Positions 12,801 to 23,270 of a stretch of 64,000 nt of DNA are shown here, one piece after another. This DNA is from Ashinkailepas kermadecensis. Taxonomy: Eukaryota > Arthropoda > Thecostraca > Neolepadidae. The stretch is from contig JAOTOM010005148.1 of assembly GCA_034440615.1 (NCBI GenBank), forward strand, positions 410,001-474,000, in the 5' to 3' direction. Numbering within the stretch: position 1 is the first letter of the stretch; every line of letters begins with the position of its first letter. A program made the translations under genes and the position numbers. Under the pieces are notes generated by a model. It did no database searches, was not told the DNA's origin, and was given only the letters and a program-made list of their open reading frames with translations.

Positions 12801-15800
12801 TGTAGAGCTGCTGCTGACGGTTGTTGGGCGTGATGTGGAGCTGCTGCTGACGGTTGTTGGGTGTGATGTCGAGCTGCTGCTGACCTCCTCCTCGTCGACA
12901 GGCACTGGTTCTCTGCCGCCCAGTCCGGCCGACAGCGGCGTTTCCGACGTGGACAGCAGTAGCGGCAACGCCAGTAACGACGAGCTTAAGCCGCGACTAC
13001 ACAGTGAGTTCACACACAACCGGCAGACGAATACTACTGGTCCACAGTTGTATTATGTGCAGCTTAATTTATGGTAAAACATATGAAATGGCGCATAGGA
13101 AGTGAATAATAGCAATAAATATACAATAATGAAATATAACTCGATGGTTGTTTATGACTTTAATGATTACCCATTGATAACATATACTGTGCTCAAATAA
13201 GTAAGACAATCGAAGTGAAAGCGTTAATGTCGCTGTTGAATATCAATATAATTACATTCAAGGTTTCATTACTCCACGATCATTCATTAGTGGTCAATAA
13301 TTCCACATAGGTCATCATTTGTTTATTCAACGACAACTCTCCTTTTGGTTATACTACACAATTGTTGTCTACGCGTCGTAAATCGCCCATATATGTATGT
13401 GCTGCTCTCAACATTTAATCGATTTACCATAGTTGTTCCGATTTCTAAGACTCCAAATGCGCTGTTCTGCGACATCAGCCGCTTCAGAAACGCCAAAGTT
13501 AGTCCAGACTCGGCCCAGGCTGCCGGCAGCTGGCGACAGCTGATAACTGGCAGCTGAGCTGAGCGGTGGGATATCAAGGCATATCCCACCGCCATCCACG
13601 CGCATCCTAGCTGAGCCTCGTCAGGCCTAGAGCTGAGCTCGTACGGCTCCGACCGTCTGATGCTCGGCTCCCCCCCCCCCTCCTGGTGATAGCAAATCTG
13701 TGGAAACCCAGGCTGTGGCTTCAGCCTTGGCAAAACGACGAAACAAGGAAGCCATCCGGGCATGTGAGGATTGTTTGCGTCATTCGACGCAAATATTCCA
13801 GACACTGTTGTCGACTTCACTGTGCTTGTTCACTGGGTATTGAGCACCCCTGTGCTATCCTGTGGAGTTTTAATCGCCAGAACTGATGTTGATAAGTTAA
13901 GCATGACAGTTGTATATCACGTACGATACGCGGCAACACATGTGTGGTCTAGTGTCTGGGCTCAGGTTCCGGTAGCAAGGCTAGTTTGTGCGATGTCGCG
14001 CCGTTTACCGGCATTCGTGTACCATTTGTCACTGCGCAATCGAACAACAATGACGGACACCCGTAAAATCACGTGCAGCTCACGGCCCTGTGCACGTCGC
14101 ATCAGCTCATTTGCGGCGGCCAGGCGAAAGTGGCGGCCGAGGTCACTGGCGAGGGCGCCGTCTCCGCCCGGCCGTGTCTGCCGCATGGCATTGCCGGCCG
14201 GCCCGCCCCTCTGCGGCGTTTTTGCCGGCCGTCTGGCCCGCGCGCTCCCCGCGCCACGGATGAACGGCAAGGGGACCGGCCAGTCACCCCCGAGCGAGAC
14301 TGTCTCGTCTAGCACTGCCGGCGACGAGGGGAACGGCGCGGCGGCTGGGTCGTCTCAAGGCCGAGCCTGTCTGGTGTTTTGTCGGCTGGCCGCAGGCCGG
14401 TGGTCAGGTATCTGGCCGGGTGTCGGACCTTCTGCCTCTCCAGAGTACCGCCGGCCGGTGGTCAAGTATCTGGCAGGGTGTCGGACCTTCTGCCTCTCTA
14501 GAGTACCGCCGGCCGGTGGTCAGGTATCTGGCAGGGTGTCGGACCTTCTGCCTCTCCAGAGTACCGCCGGCCGGTGGTCAGGTATCTAGCCGGGTGTCGG
14601 ACCTTCTGCCTCTCCAGAGTACCGCCGGCCGGTGGTCAGGTATCTGGCTGGGTGTTGGACCTGCTGCCTCTGGCTGGTAGTCAAGTATCCGCCGAGTGTC
14701 GGACCCACTACCGCCGGCCGGCGGTCAGGTATGTCGCCGGGTGTCGGACCCACTACCGTTGGCCGGTGGTCAGGTATCTGATCGGGTGTCGGACCTGCTG
14801 CCGTCGGCCGGTGGTCAGGTATCTGGCCGGGTGTTGACCTGGTGCCGCCGGGCACGCCGATTCGCGCCAGCGAGTGGGCGAACCGGCGATGCCGGTGGCA
14901 TGTGCCGGTAGCCGGCCGGCCGATACAGGGATCCGGCCCGGTTGTCCCGACGCCGGCTGTGTCTGGAGCCTGGGCCGTCGGCGATGTTGCGCACCAGCCG
15001 GCACGGCGCTGCGGGCGGCGCCAGCGTATCCGGGTTCAAGGGTTGTACCAGCCCGGCGTCGCGGCGTCCGGCGGCAGTCTCGACCGGCCAGAGCTCATCA
15101 GTCGGCCGATCAGAGCTGTCAGTCGGCTGGGCAGAGCTCATCAGTCGGCCAGCCAGAGCTCGTCAGTCGACCGACCAGAGCTCGTCAGCCAGCCGGTCAG
15201 AGCTCATCAGTCGGCCGGCCAGAGCTCGTCAGTCAGCCAGCCGGCCAGAGCTCGTCAGTCGGCTGGCCGGAGCTCGGCAGTCGGCCGGCCAGAGCTCATC
15301 AGTCGGTCGGCCAGAGCTCGTCAGCCGGCTGGCCAGAGCTCGTCAGTCAGTTGTCCGGGCTGCACTGGAGGCGGCAGCACGACGCGGGCCTCTTCGCGTG
15401 CCGGCGGCTCAGCGGCACCGGATCGGCCCGATCCGCCGCCGCCCAGAGCCGATCTGAGATCGTGACGTCAGCCGGCACGGTCACGTGACCGTCATGTCCG
15501 CGTCTGCAGTCCGTCGGGCGTTGTGGCGTGCAGCTGGCCGAGGCGGCCCCGCTCGACTTCTGGACATTGACGACATGTCGCGGCGCCTGTGCCCTTCCGG
15601 GGACGCGCCACCGCGTTACAGCGATGCGCGCCTGGAGGATTTTGCCGGGTCGTTCCGTGGTATATATCATCGATTCGAGCTTTATTTTTGAAATGGCTGT
15701 GGCCGTGTTGGGAAGGGTGCCGCTGCAGTGGGACTAGCTGAGTGGTACGCCTTTATAGCGTCCATTCAGCTATTGCGGCGTGTCCCATTATTGGCTGCGC

Positions 15801-18800
15801 TGGAGCGACATGCAAAAAAACAGCAGCCGGGGAGGGTGCGTGTTGTAACTTCTGGAGCAACGGTCCCTTTGCCATCCTTGCGGCTCGGTATGGTTGTACT
15901 GGTGAACGGCCAACACGGTTGGCAGCCTGCCGAATACTTTGTCAACATGTTGTGGATATTATCATATCGGAAGCCATCGGTGGCCCAGTGGATAGAGGAC
16001 CGTCCAGGATGCGGGAGGGATTCTAATCGGAGTTGGAACGCGACAAGAGCGCTTGCAGTTCGCACGGACGTCTCTCCAGCATCGAACCCGAGCCCGTTTG
16101 TCCTCTGGCCCATGTGTCCCAGCACGACATGGTCAATTGCATGACGTCAATGATGGGCTAACTGTGAGGGTCGCATATAGGCGAATGACCGTTTGAGGTT
16201 GAGGTAACCTTGGGTTCACCTTGCCCAGACATTGGCAGTGGGAGACCCTCGCACCCGCAAGGCGCCTGCGACGCTGCACTATAAATCGCCCATGTCGGGA
16301 CTGTTCAGTGTGTGACTTTGTTCTCTCGCTGTTGCAGTGCTGCCGGGTCGGGTGGAGGACGGCCAGCACCCCAGCGCGCCGCCGCACCCCTTCTACGGCC
16401 AGCAGAGGCACCCGTTCCGGCACCAGCCGTACCCGCGACCGCCAGGTGGGTGTGGGCTCGGTGCCGGCGCCGTGGAAGCGCTAGTTCCTGGTGAGCGGCG
16501 CTCTGCGCCACGGCATGGTGGACACACGCCGCCACGTATGACTGTCCACGGCACGGCGTTGTCCCAGGCCAGCGGAGCCGGCCGGATGCCGGGGTGTGCT
16601 GGAGACGTTACGGGCCAAGCCAGAAGCGGCGGCTGGTGCGGCCGGTTTGCGCTGGCGGCGGCAGCGCCTGCCAGGCCTCGCCCCGGCACCGCGGTACACA
16701 ATCGGAGCGATCTCCACCGCGCCGTGGAAGGCGGCACCCGACGCCCGCGGCCACGCCTCGGCGTGATCCGGCGACGCCCCTGGCGAATCCCCGCCGTGGC
16801 GCCGGCAGCCGGCGGCCACCAGCTGCTCGTGGCCGAGTCAGGACGCAGTGGCGCCGAAACTGATGGCATCGGGCGGACGTCGAAACCGCGCCGTAACGGC
16901 CACGCGTAACCGGCTGTCGTAACGGCTGCTGTAACGGCTACGCGTAACGGACACGCGTAACCGGCTGTCGTAACGGCCACGCGTAACCGGCTGTCGTAAC
17001 GGCCACGCGTAACCGGCTGTCGTGACGGCCACGCGCAACCGGCTGTCGTAACGGCGCCGTAGCATCTGCCGATCGCGCGGCGGCCGTAGTTGCGACAGCG
17101 ACGTGTGTGGCGCGACCTCTCGCCGCGCGGAAGCAGCCGGCGTCACGTCACCGCGCCCCCGGTGGTGTGACGTAACGGCGGGACGGTGCTCATTGGCCGC
17201 ACGTCGCCCGACAACGCCGATAGCGAACACCGAGCTGTCACGATGGCTCGTGTCCTTACTTCACCTGCGCCGGCGGTGGCGTGCGCGACTCGACGCTGAA
17301 TGAGAATTCGACAGCACAGGTGTCACAAGAGTTGGGCAATGCGCCTGTGACGCGCCGACCCTCGATGTCACGGTTTTTTCGCCGGGTGAAAGGCCGTAAG
17401 ACAGCTGAATTGAGTGGGGGAACACGCCAGTCATTAGCCTTCAGATGCGTGCCGTCCCCTATGCCGTGACATTAATTATTAATTTACAGTATTTGATATT
17501 TTATCAGATCAGAATATTGTGGGAATATTTTTGACATCCTCTATCATCTACAACAGGCATCATCGACGACAAGTAGTGATGCAACAAAGTTGCAATGCTG
17601 GTCACAAGTGTTTCTGCTTCTTACCCGCTGTTGCTAGCTGATAGCCTGGTGCAAGGGCATTTTTTGTTCTTTATGGTGAAACTTTTGCACGGTGTTGCGA
17701 AATGTACCGTGTAATGGTACCATGCCTGGCCGTCTACACTACCACAATCGCCTCTGGCGATGGAACTCAGACAAAGCTAGCCTCAATTTGCTTCCTAATT
17801 GCGTGCCACGGCGTCTTATGCGCCTCAGCGGGCGGATGTGTCGGCACCTTTTTGCTGGGCGGCTCCACGAGAATGCCTGGACGCAAGAAGGTCGAGATGA
17901 GTCGGCGTGACAGTTTGTCAGTTCTCGCGCGTCGCCGCGGCCACGGCTCGGGCTTGACTTCCGCTCGGGCGTGACAGCTGACTGGGAGCGGGTGGGGAGG
18001 GCTGCCGTGCGACACGGCGTGTCGACCACGCGGCGCCCACAACTCGCGACGACCCTGAAGCTGGGACAGAGCTGTGTGAGAACTCCAGGCGGCTGCAGAG
18101 CCGGCGGCGGGGGCGGCTCGCGCACGCTTCCCACCCGACGGCGGCGCCGCACGCGGCCCGAACGAGGCGGCTCGCCTAAATTTAGCGGTCGGCCGGTCAG
18201 TTTTAGCGGTGCGTATTGACCGTTGGGCTAACCGTGACCTCAGCGCTGACGTCACGCCTGCGGAAGCGTTGACGCCCGCTGACGTCACGGCCGCCGGCCA
18301 ACGCACCGACCACCTCCGGCAGCGAGTCGCCGCCGCGACGCCGGCCATCGCCGACGCCGGCGCCGCCCGGCCACCCTGACGGAGGCCGTACCTCGTGACG
18401 CACACGATCTGCCGCCGCCACCGACGCCGGAAAAAAAACACCTGGATGTCCTGGAATGGCTGTGTGTGTCGAAGCCCAGTGACATTGTCAGGCGGGGCCG
18501 GTGGCCGTAGCCCTGGAGCATCAAGTGACGTTGTCAGGCGTGGCCGGTGACCGTAGCCCTGGAGCGTCAAGTGCCGTTGTCAGGCGGGGCCGGTGACCGT
18601 AGCCCTGGATCATCAAGTGACGTTGTCAGGCGGGGCCGGTGACCGTACTCCCGGAGCGACAAGTGATGTTGTCAGGCGGGGCCGGTGACCGTACTCCCGG
18701 AGCGACAAGTGATGTTGTCAGGCGGGGCTGGCGACCGTACTCCCGGAGCGACAAGTGATGTTGTCAGGCGGGGCCGGTGACCGTACTCCCGGAGCGTCAA

Positions 18801-21800
18801 GTGATGTTGTCAGGCGGGGCCGGTGACCGTACCCCCGGAGCGTCAAGTGCCGTTGTCAGGCGGGGCCGGTGACCGTAGCCCTGGAGCATCAAGTGACGTT
18901 GTCAGGCGGGGCCGGTGACCGTACTCCCGGAGCGTCAAGTGATGTTGTCAGGCGGGGCTGGCGACCGTACTCCCGGAGCGACAAGTGACGTTGTCAGGCG
19001 GGGCCGGTGACCGTACTCCCGGAGCGACAAGTCGGCTCGCTGTCACCAGGCTACAGTGTACGCCAAACTGCGCCGGCGATTGCTTTATCGACCGGCATGC
19101 ATCCAGCTATTGACGTGCGCTATTTTTCACGACTGGGATCGCTTAGTTGCGCTCCGGACGTTATCCGCGTTGTTGCACTGCTGGAGCCTCAGCAAGATTT
19201 GTTGGCTCCCAAGTGTATTTCAAGTGCACGAGAGGAAATTAATTGAGCTTGGAGCACCAAGCCCTAAAAGATTCTCATGTAAGATGAAGCATAATTAATC
19301 ATTAAAACACATGTTGTTCAGCAGTATGTATCAATCGAGGGCATGTCAGACAATCCACGGATCTGTGTTGATATCACACCTTATGCAGTCACTTACGCTG
19401 TCCCACTGTTACCATGCGTTGGCAGTTCGTTGACAAAGTTTGTGGGAGCTATAAAACGACTTAGGAGTGCTTGTATGGAGAGGCCTGCTCCATGCTCCAT
19501 ACTGCTCCATGCTCCATACTACTCTATGCTCCATACACGTGTACCTGTGTATGGAGAGGCCTGTATTATGAGTGCCCACTCGCATAGTCTTAGGGTCTCA
19601 TGCTAAATGTAGTGGTTATTTGTATATTTTATGGTTTGTAGACAATCCAGAGTTGTGTTAGCATATTAGCCGGTGTGTGACGGGCGTGCTCTGCTCTGTT
19701 ACAGTGTCGGAGCCGCTATACAGCCCGGGGCCACCAGGTCAGCTGTCGCCCTACGGTGGCGCGCCACCCGGTCTGGCCAGCTCGCCGCGCTCCATGTACG
19801 CGCCGAGTCTGTCGCTGCCGTCCGGCTCCGGCTCGGGCACCGGCTCGGGCCTGACCCTGCTGGACGGTCTGCTGCCCAGCCCGGCCGTCTCCAGCCCGGA
19901 CGTGTTCAAGGCGGGCGCCGCGTTCGACTTCGACGTCAGTCGGCGCCGCGTGAGGCGCTCCCGCTCTGACGGCACGCCCAACCCCAAGCGGAAGAGTCGC
20001 GATGGTGAGTCCTGTCTGCCATTTGTTGGTGGAAGCGAAGGGTTTGAAGGGAATGGGCTTTGCAGAGGGTCGGTTGCGGCGTGTGCCAAGAAAACAGCTC
20101 AGCCTTCATGCTTGTCTCCCAGCTCCGAATTATCTACCCTTGTACATTCACCGGTTGACAGGTAGTCAGGCGTTATTAACTAAACGCGCAACATCTCGTG
20201 TTTTGCAAGTGCCTGTGAATACCCAACTTTTCCTATACTGTGTTTGACGCTTGCTCTTAAGCCATTCTATATCGCGAGATCGTCTGTAGTCGGTTCAGTT
20301 AGCTACTGGCGAGAAAATATGCCACCCGGTATGGTCTTGGCTGACTTTTTAGCATATTTCACTTTGGAGTAAGAATGCCGAGACTGCCAGAACTATGTTT
20401 GCCTATATCTCCCACACCCGAGCCAATAGTTCCGATGACATGTCTACGGCACGGCCCTAACGCCTGCCGCTCGTCCACAGGCTCGTCGCTGTACCTGTGG
20501 GAGTTCCTGCTGAACCTGCTGCAGGACGCCCGATACACACCGTCCATCATCAAGTGGATCAACTTCCGCGAGCACGTCTTCAAGCTCACCGACTCAAAGG
20601 CGGTGGCCGGCCTGTGGGGTCGGCACAAGAACAAGCCCGACATGAACTACGAGACGATGGGCCGCGCCATGAGGTAAGCACGAGCGGTGGGCGATAAACA
20701 CCGCCGTCTGGCGGACTAGTGTGTGCAGCCTTAACGCCGACCTGGTAAAGGAGGCGCTAATGTTGTATTTTCTGGCGGAAGCTGGTGATCGTGCTTTCGC
20801 CTGCTAGCGAGGCAGACAATCACGGGTGGAATTTTAGTGTGGACAGATGCAGCACGCAGAAGTGGCTGAACACCACCTTGCCTTTATAAATTGAACATTT
20901 TTGTATATGGGGATACGTTGAAAGCACCTCCTAGAAACCACAAGGCCATGCAAAAAGACCATTGGAATATTTCGGAATACTGGAAAACTACACCAGTGTC
21001 AGCGATGCATTCTCAAAGTGATCATGCTGATTTATCTGTCGTAAGATACACCTTTACCCCATTCCTGTTGGGGGTGGGGGGGGGGGCGAATCGGCCCCCT
21101 ATGGTTTTTTATATTGCCGTCCTCTGACCATTCGAGATAGGTTCTTGAAACTTTGTCACTGTTCCTAAATATTCATTGGCATACGTTGCCATTTCTTGCA
21201 AAATTATGTTTTAGCTATCGAAATGCTGCACCAATAAATAAAAAACGCTCACTCATATAAGGCGGTTTACCTCCCATGCTCATCGCAGTGTCTGGTTACG
21301 CCTTTGTAAGACATTTTCGGATCATTCCAAGGTAGTTTTTCAGATGACTAAACTGTTGGCGGTCACGGACACCAGCTTCTTATTTCTCATGCTCAATTTA
21401 GTGTTGTCAATCCTCCGAAATGTGGTACCCCAACTTGTTGCACGTGGTACTATTGACACATTTTTTTTTTTTCCGTTTAAAAGGGCTTAGATTTATTTCT
21501 GGATTTGTTTTTAGCTAACATGAAAGCAATCCGGCAGTATATTATGAAAATCAAATGGTCGATCTAGCTGACACTATTCCGATTTCCCCACTGACTGTGC
21601 CATTGATATTTTTCGATGCTTGGAGTACTCATCATGTAGTTTAGACCAACAAGTTCGTTTCAGCCCACTCCGGAATCTCAAGGACATAGTATCCAGGATG
21701 TAATGGGGGCCGAATCGGCCGCCTCAAATTTTGTTCAAGAAAAGTCCAGCAATAATAGGGTTCACATGGTATCCGTGCGTGTGCCAATAAAGGGAAGCGA

Positions 21801-22010
21801 TTCAACACTCCCTCCCTCCCTCCCGCAACTGCCGTCGACTGACAGGACGCGCACCGGATCAGCCCCGCCTGACGCCCTCTGTCCGTCTGCAGGTACTACT
21901 ACCAGCGCGGCATCCTCAACAAGGTGGACGGCCAGCGGCTGGTGTACCAGTTCAAGAACGTGCCGCGCGACCTGAACGACGTGATGGAGATCGACTGTTC
22001 CGGCTCGTAG
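3669..22010 (+). CDS. E74: E74-like ETS-domain transcription factor, seven coding exons, 499 aa
   Basis: In insects E74 (Eip74EF) is an ecdysone-induced nuclear DNA-binding factor that relays steroid-hormone pulses; the same role here is inferred. I joined exons 3669-3897, 10867-11316, 12902-13003, 16338-16445, 19705-20004, 20481-20673 and 21893-22010. All introns are GT-AG, phases agree at every junction (1,1,1,1,1,2), and the total is exactly 1500 nt. Order in the protein: PLDLS motif (18-22); Gln/Pro/His-rich region (about 129-226); E74-specific [16 protein letters not shown] block (232-247); Tyr/Pro/Ser-rich region; basic stretch (about 375-395); ETS domain (about 398-483); acidic tail ending near MEIDC (492-496). 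The ETS domain has W403, W422, W442 and the recognition-helix arginines R458 and R461. [18 protein letters not shown] is the ELF/E74 signature rather than Ets1, GABP or PDEF. At 499 aa it is shorter than the fly protein. Other N-terminal isoforms may start outside these exons. Confidence 0.9.
4928..5470. repeat. Degenerate 20-bp tandem array, over 20 units
   Basis: The basic unit resembles ACCGAACACCGCCTTCCTCC, interrupted by variants such as GTCAACATCTTTGATTCC. Several long frames cross it on the minus strand with a repeating [13 protein letters not shown] peptide; this comes from the array and is not a gene. It lies in intron 1 of the E74-like gene. Confidence 0.85.
5916..6125 (-). repeat. 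Dispersed repeat, copy 1 (inverted)
   Basis: It contains AACATGGAACCCTATGGAGT (5989-6008) and CCCAATAATTTCAACTT (5970-5986). Reverse complements of these occur in the copies near 62.6 kb (one mismatch in the first) and 45.5 kb (exact 17 bp for the second). It lies in intron 1 of the E74-like gene. Confidence 0.6.
10867..11316 (+). CDS. E74: E74-like gene, coding exon 2 (Gln/Pro/His-rich)
   Basis: The acceptor follows the pyrimidine-rich stretch TTCTCTTGCCGCAG and the donor is CCAG|GTGAGT. Length is 450 nt, phase 1 at both ends. It encodes residues 77-226: a Ser/Gly-rich start, a short hydrophobic patch ([10 protein letters not shown]), then a long run of Pro-Gln, Gln and His-Pro repeats. Similar low-complexity Gln/His/Pro tracts occur upstream of the ETS domain in fly E74. 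The frame is also open upstream of the acceptor to about 10764, so an alternative unspliced start cannot be excluded. Confidence 0.82.
12541..12893. repeat. 33-bp minisatellite touching the 3' splice site of E74 exon 3
   Basis: Units start at 12673, 12706, 12739, 12772 and so on, exactly 33 bp apart, about ten in all. The core is GAGCTGCTGCTGACG followed by GTTGTTGGGTGTGATGTC. Because 33 is a multiple of three, long frames run through it on both strands. The array ends about 10 bp before the exon 3 acceptor. Confidence 0.9.
12902..13003 (+). CDS. E74: E74-like gene, coding exon 3 ([16 protein letters not shown] block)
   Basis: This 102-nt, phase 1-1 exon encodes [19 protein letters not shown] and then an Asn/Asp/Glu segment ending DELKPRL. 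From memory of the family, fly E74 has nearly the same [16 protein letters not shown]...DELKARL block, which makes this exon the best diagnostic for E74 outside the ETS domain. The acceptor CCTCCTCCTCGTCGACAG follows a 33-bp tandem array directly, and the donor is GTGAGT. Confidence 0.88.
14396..14845. repeat. 58-bp minisatellite with degenerate shorter units
   Basis: TGGTCAGGTATCTGG-type units start at 14401, 14459, 14517, 14575 and 14633 (58-bp period). More diverged units of about 45-60 bp follow to about 14840. It lies in intron 3 of the E74-like gene. Confidence 0.88.
15080..15355. repeat. 22-bp minisatellite, about 12 degenerate units
   Basis: The unit resembles AGAGCTCGTCAGTCGGCCGG, with a SacI-like GAGCTC core. 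It gives rise to frames with repeating [12 protein letters not shown] peptides that I do not regard as genes. Confidence 0.85.
15966..16035 (+). other. tRNA-like A-box, possible SINE head remnant (E74 intron 3)
   Basis: GGTGGCCCAGTGGATAGAGG resembles a tRNA A-box. GATTCTAATC about 45 bp later is a poor B-box. At best this is a decayed SINE. Confidence 0.3.
16338..16445 (+). CDS. E74: E74-like gene, coding exon 4 (His/Pro/Phe-rich)
   Basis: This 108-nt exon has a strong acceptor (TTCTCTCGCTGTTGCAG) and donor CCAG|GTGGGT, phase 1-1. It encodes residues 261-296, with motifs [13 protein letters not shown] and HQPYPRPP. I know no domain here; low-complexity His/Pro/Tyr stretches are usual between the conserved block and the ETS domain. 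Support comes from splice sites, phase and composition only. Confidence 0.75.
16898..17062. repeat. 26-bp minisatellite, about 6 units
   Basis: Units combine ACCGGCTGTCGTAACGG with CCACGCGTA. The array lies in intron 4 of the E74-like gene, within CpG-rich DNA. Confidence 0.85.
18478..19035. repeat. 46-bp minisatellite, about 12 well-conserved units
   Basis: The core is GTTGTCAGGCGGGGCCGGTG followed by ACCGTACTCCCGGAGCG and CAAGTGA. Units differ at a few positions only, mainly TAGCCCTGGAG against TACTCCCGGAG. It lies in intron 4 of the E74-like gene. Confidence 0.92.
19705..20004 (+). CDS. E74: E74-like gene, coding exon 5 (Ser/Gly/Pro-rich, basic end)
   Basis: Acceptor CTCTGCTCTGTTACAG, donor GATG|GTGAGT, 300 nt, phase 1-1. 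It encodes residues 297-396: a Tyr/Pro/Gly/Ser-rich start, a hydrophobic segment ([19 protein letters not shown]), then a basic run with RRRVRRSR and PKRKSR directly before the ETS domain. The basic run resembles a nuclear localisation signal and occupies the place of the Lys/Arg-rich stretch in fly E74. Confidence 0.88.
20481..20673 (+). CDS. E74: E74-like gene, coding exon 6 (ETS domain, first part)
   Basis: The acceptor is CGCTCGTCCACAG and the donor is ATGAG|GTAAGC. The 193-nt exon enters in phase 1 and leaves in phase 2. It encodes the start of the ETS domain from [14 protein letters not shown] through helix 3 ([14 protein letters not shown]). The tryptophans at 403, 422 and 442 are all present. 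The loop after IKW reads [10 protein letters not shown], whereas fly E74, as I recall it, reads TNREKGVFKL; length is conserved but residues differ. Confidence 0.95.
21893..22010 (+). CDS. E74: E74-like gene, coding exon 7 (end of ETS domain, stop)
   Basis: The acceptor CCCTCTGTCCGTCTGCAG joins in phase 2 to complete Arg461, followed by [20 protein letters not shown], the wing region of ELF/E74-type ETS domains. The tail [16 protein letters not shown] ends at TAG (22008-22010) and resembles the end of fly E74 (IIEIDCNG-type). A CpG-rich stretch follows and is probably 3' UTR. Confidence 0.95.
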
Positions 22011-23270
22011 GCGGCTGCGGCCGGCCGCCGGCGCTCTGTACAAACGTGTGATCTGCTACAGCTGTGAGTCGCCGCTGGGCTCGGCCCGCACCGGGTCGGC
22101 GCGTCACCCTCCGCCGCCGACGCCCGAGTCGGCCGAGCGCGGCAGCAGCGCCCACAATCTATTTTTTACATGTGCCGCGCGTGAAAAGTGAGCCAAGTGA
22201 TCTCACTTGTTCCAGCCTACTTAACGTTTGTTGGTGTCTGGCGCACGTGCGAGCTCCGTTGTCGCGTATGCAGAGTTTATGCGTGTGATGCGGCGTGTGT
22301 GTGGCGGCTGCTGGCGCGTCGCTGTTGACGATGACGATGACGGCCGTGCGTCGGACGCTGTCGAGGCGCAGCCGGCGAGTTACCCATATTTCCCAGTACC
22401 TGACGCTGCGATGGGTGTAGGGTGCAGTGTGTGAGAGCATGGCATGGCTCACGTTCTGCCAGCTTCGTGGTGAAACTGGACGCTTTCTTACCAGATATAT
22501 ATAGATATATATGTGCGTGTGTGCGTGTGTGTGTGTGTGTCACCGTTCGCCCTGGCCACTGATGTGATCAGCCCGCCGGCATCTCGCCCGGCCTCCAGTG
22601 TTGCGTGTATCGGCTCCAGCGCAGACCCGTTTGTGTCCGTTGTGACCCGCCGGCCGACCAACCACCGTACTTAAATCGCCCGTTTGTTGCTGTTGTTTTT
22701 CCTTACCGTACGCCGGGCCGGCGGCGGCGGCGCCTGCGACGTCACCGCGGCGCCTGCATTTCGCCGCCACGAGCAATCAGCCCCCTCTCCCCTCTGACCG
22801 CTGATCGCGCAGCTCCGCGCCCTGGGCGGCGCCGCCGACCGCCCGGCGGGCTCTGTGTTTTGTCAATGGCAACGGCCGGCTGCCGGACCGGCGCGGCTTT
22901 CCCACATATCTTACTGACGGTGCGCGGTGCGACAATCTCGGAAGGGCAGCGCGGCGTGTGGCTCGGCGCGGGTCGCCGTACAACACATGTGATGTCTTAC
23001 GTAATACAGAGAAACCACAATGTGACCGGCGTGTTAGCGACGACGCCGACGGCGGCGGCGGGTGTCGCGCCGCGCGCGGCCCAGATGGCGCTGGCTTCTG
23101 TCAGTCGGGTTGGGCGTAGCTCGTGCACGCTGAGCCGCGGCGATAACATCGGAGGGAGTGGAGAGCGTCGGCTGGAATGGCGGCCGGCAAAGCTTGGCGT
23201 GGCGATCGACGCCGAGATTGCCAGCTGTTCCTACTCGTCCGGCCATGCTCGGAGGCAACAAGCTTAATTT
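22011..23270 (+). other. Probable 3' UTR of the E74-like gene and downstream CpG-rich DNA
   Basis: The high-G+C composition of the last exon continues past the stop to about 23.25 kb. Inside is a short TATATA/GTGTGT microsatellite (about 22495-22540). There is no clear AATAAA soon after the stop; an ATTAAA lies near 23699. Where the transcript ends cannot be read from the sequence. Confidence 0.35.

Noticed and set aside
12303..13019. 238-codon minus-strand frame rich in SSSTS
   Set aside because: It runs through the 33-bp array and antisense to E74 exon 3; the open frame follows from a unit length divisible by three.
14842..15488. Frames of about 200 codons in three + strand frames
   Set aside because: Three overlapping open frames over GC-rich minisatellites in an E74 intron point to composition, not coding.
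18478..19035. CRISPR-like regular repeats (also at 52770 and 53220)
   Set aside because: Units are joined head to tail with no unique spacers, and the DNA is eukaryotic.
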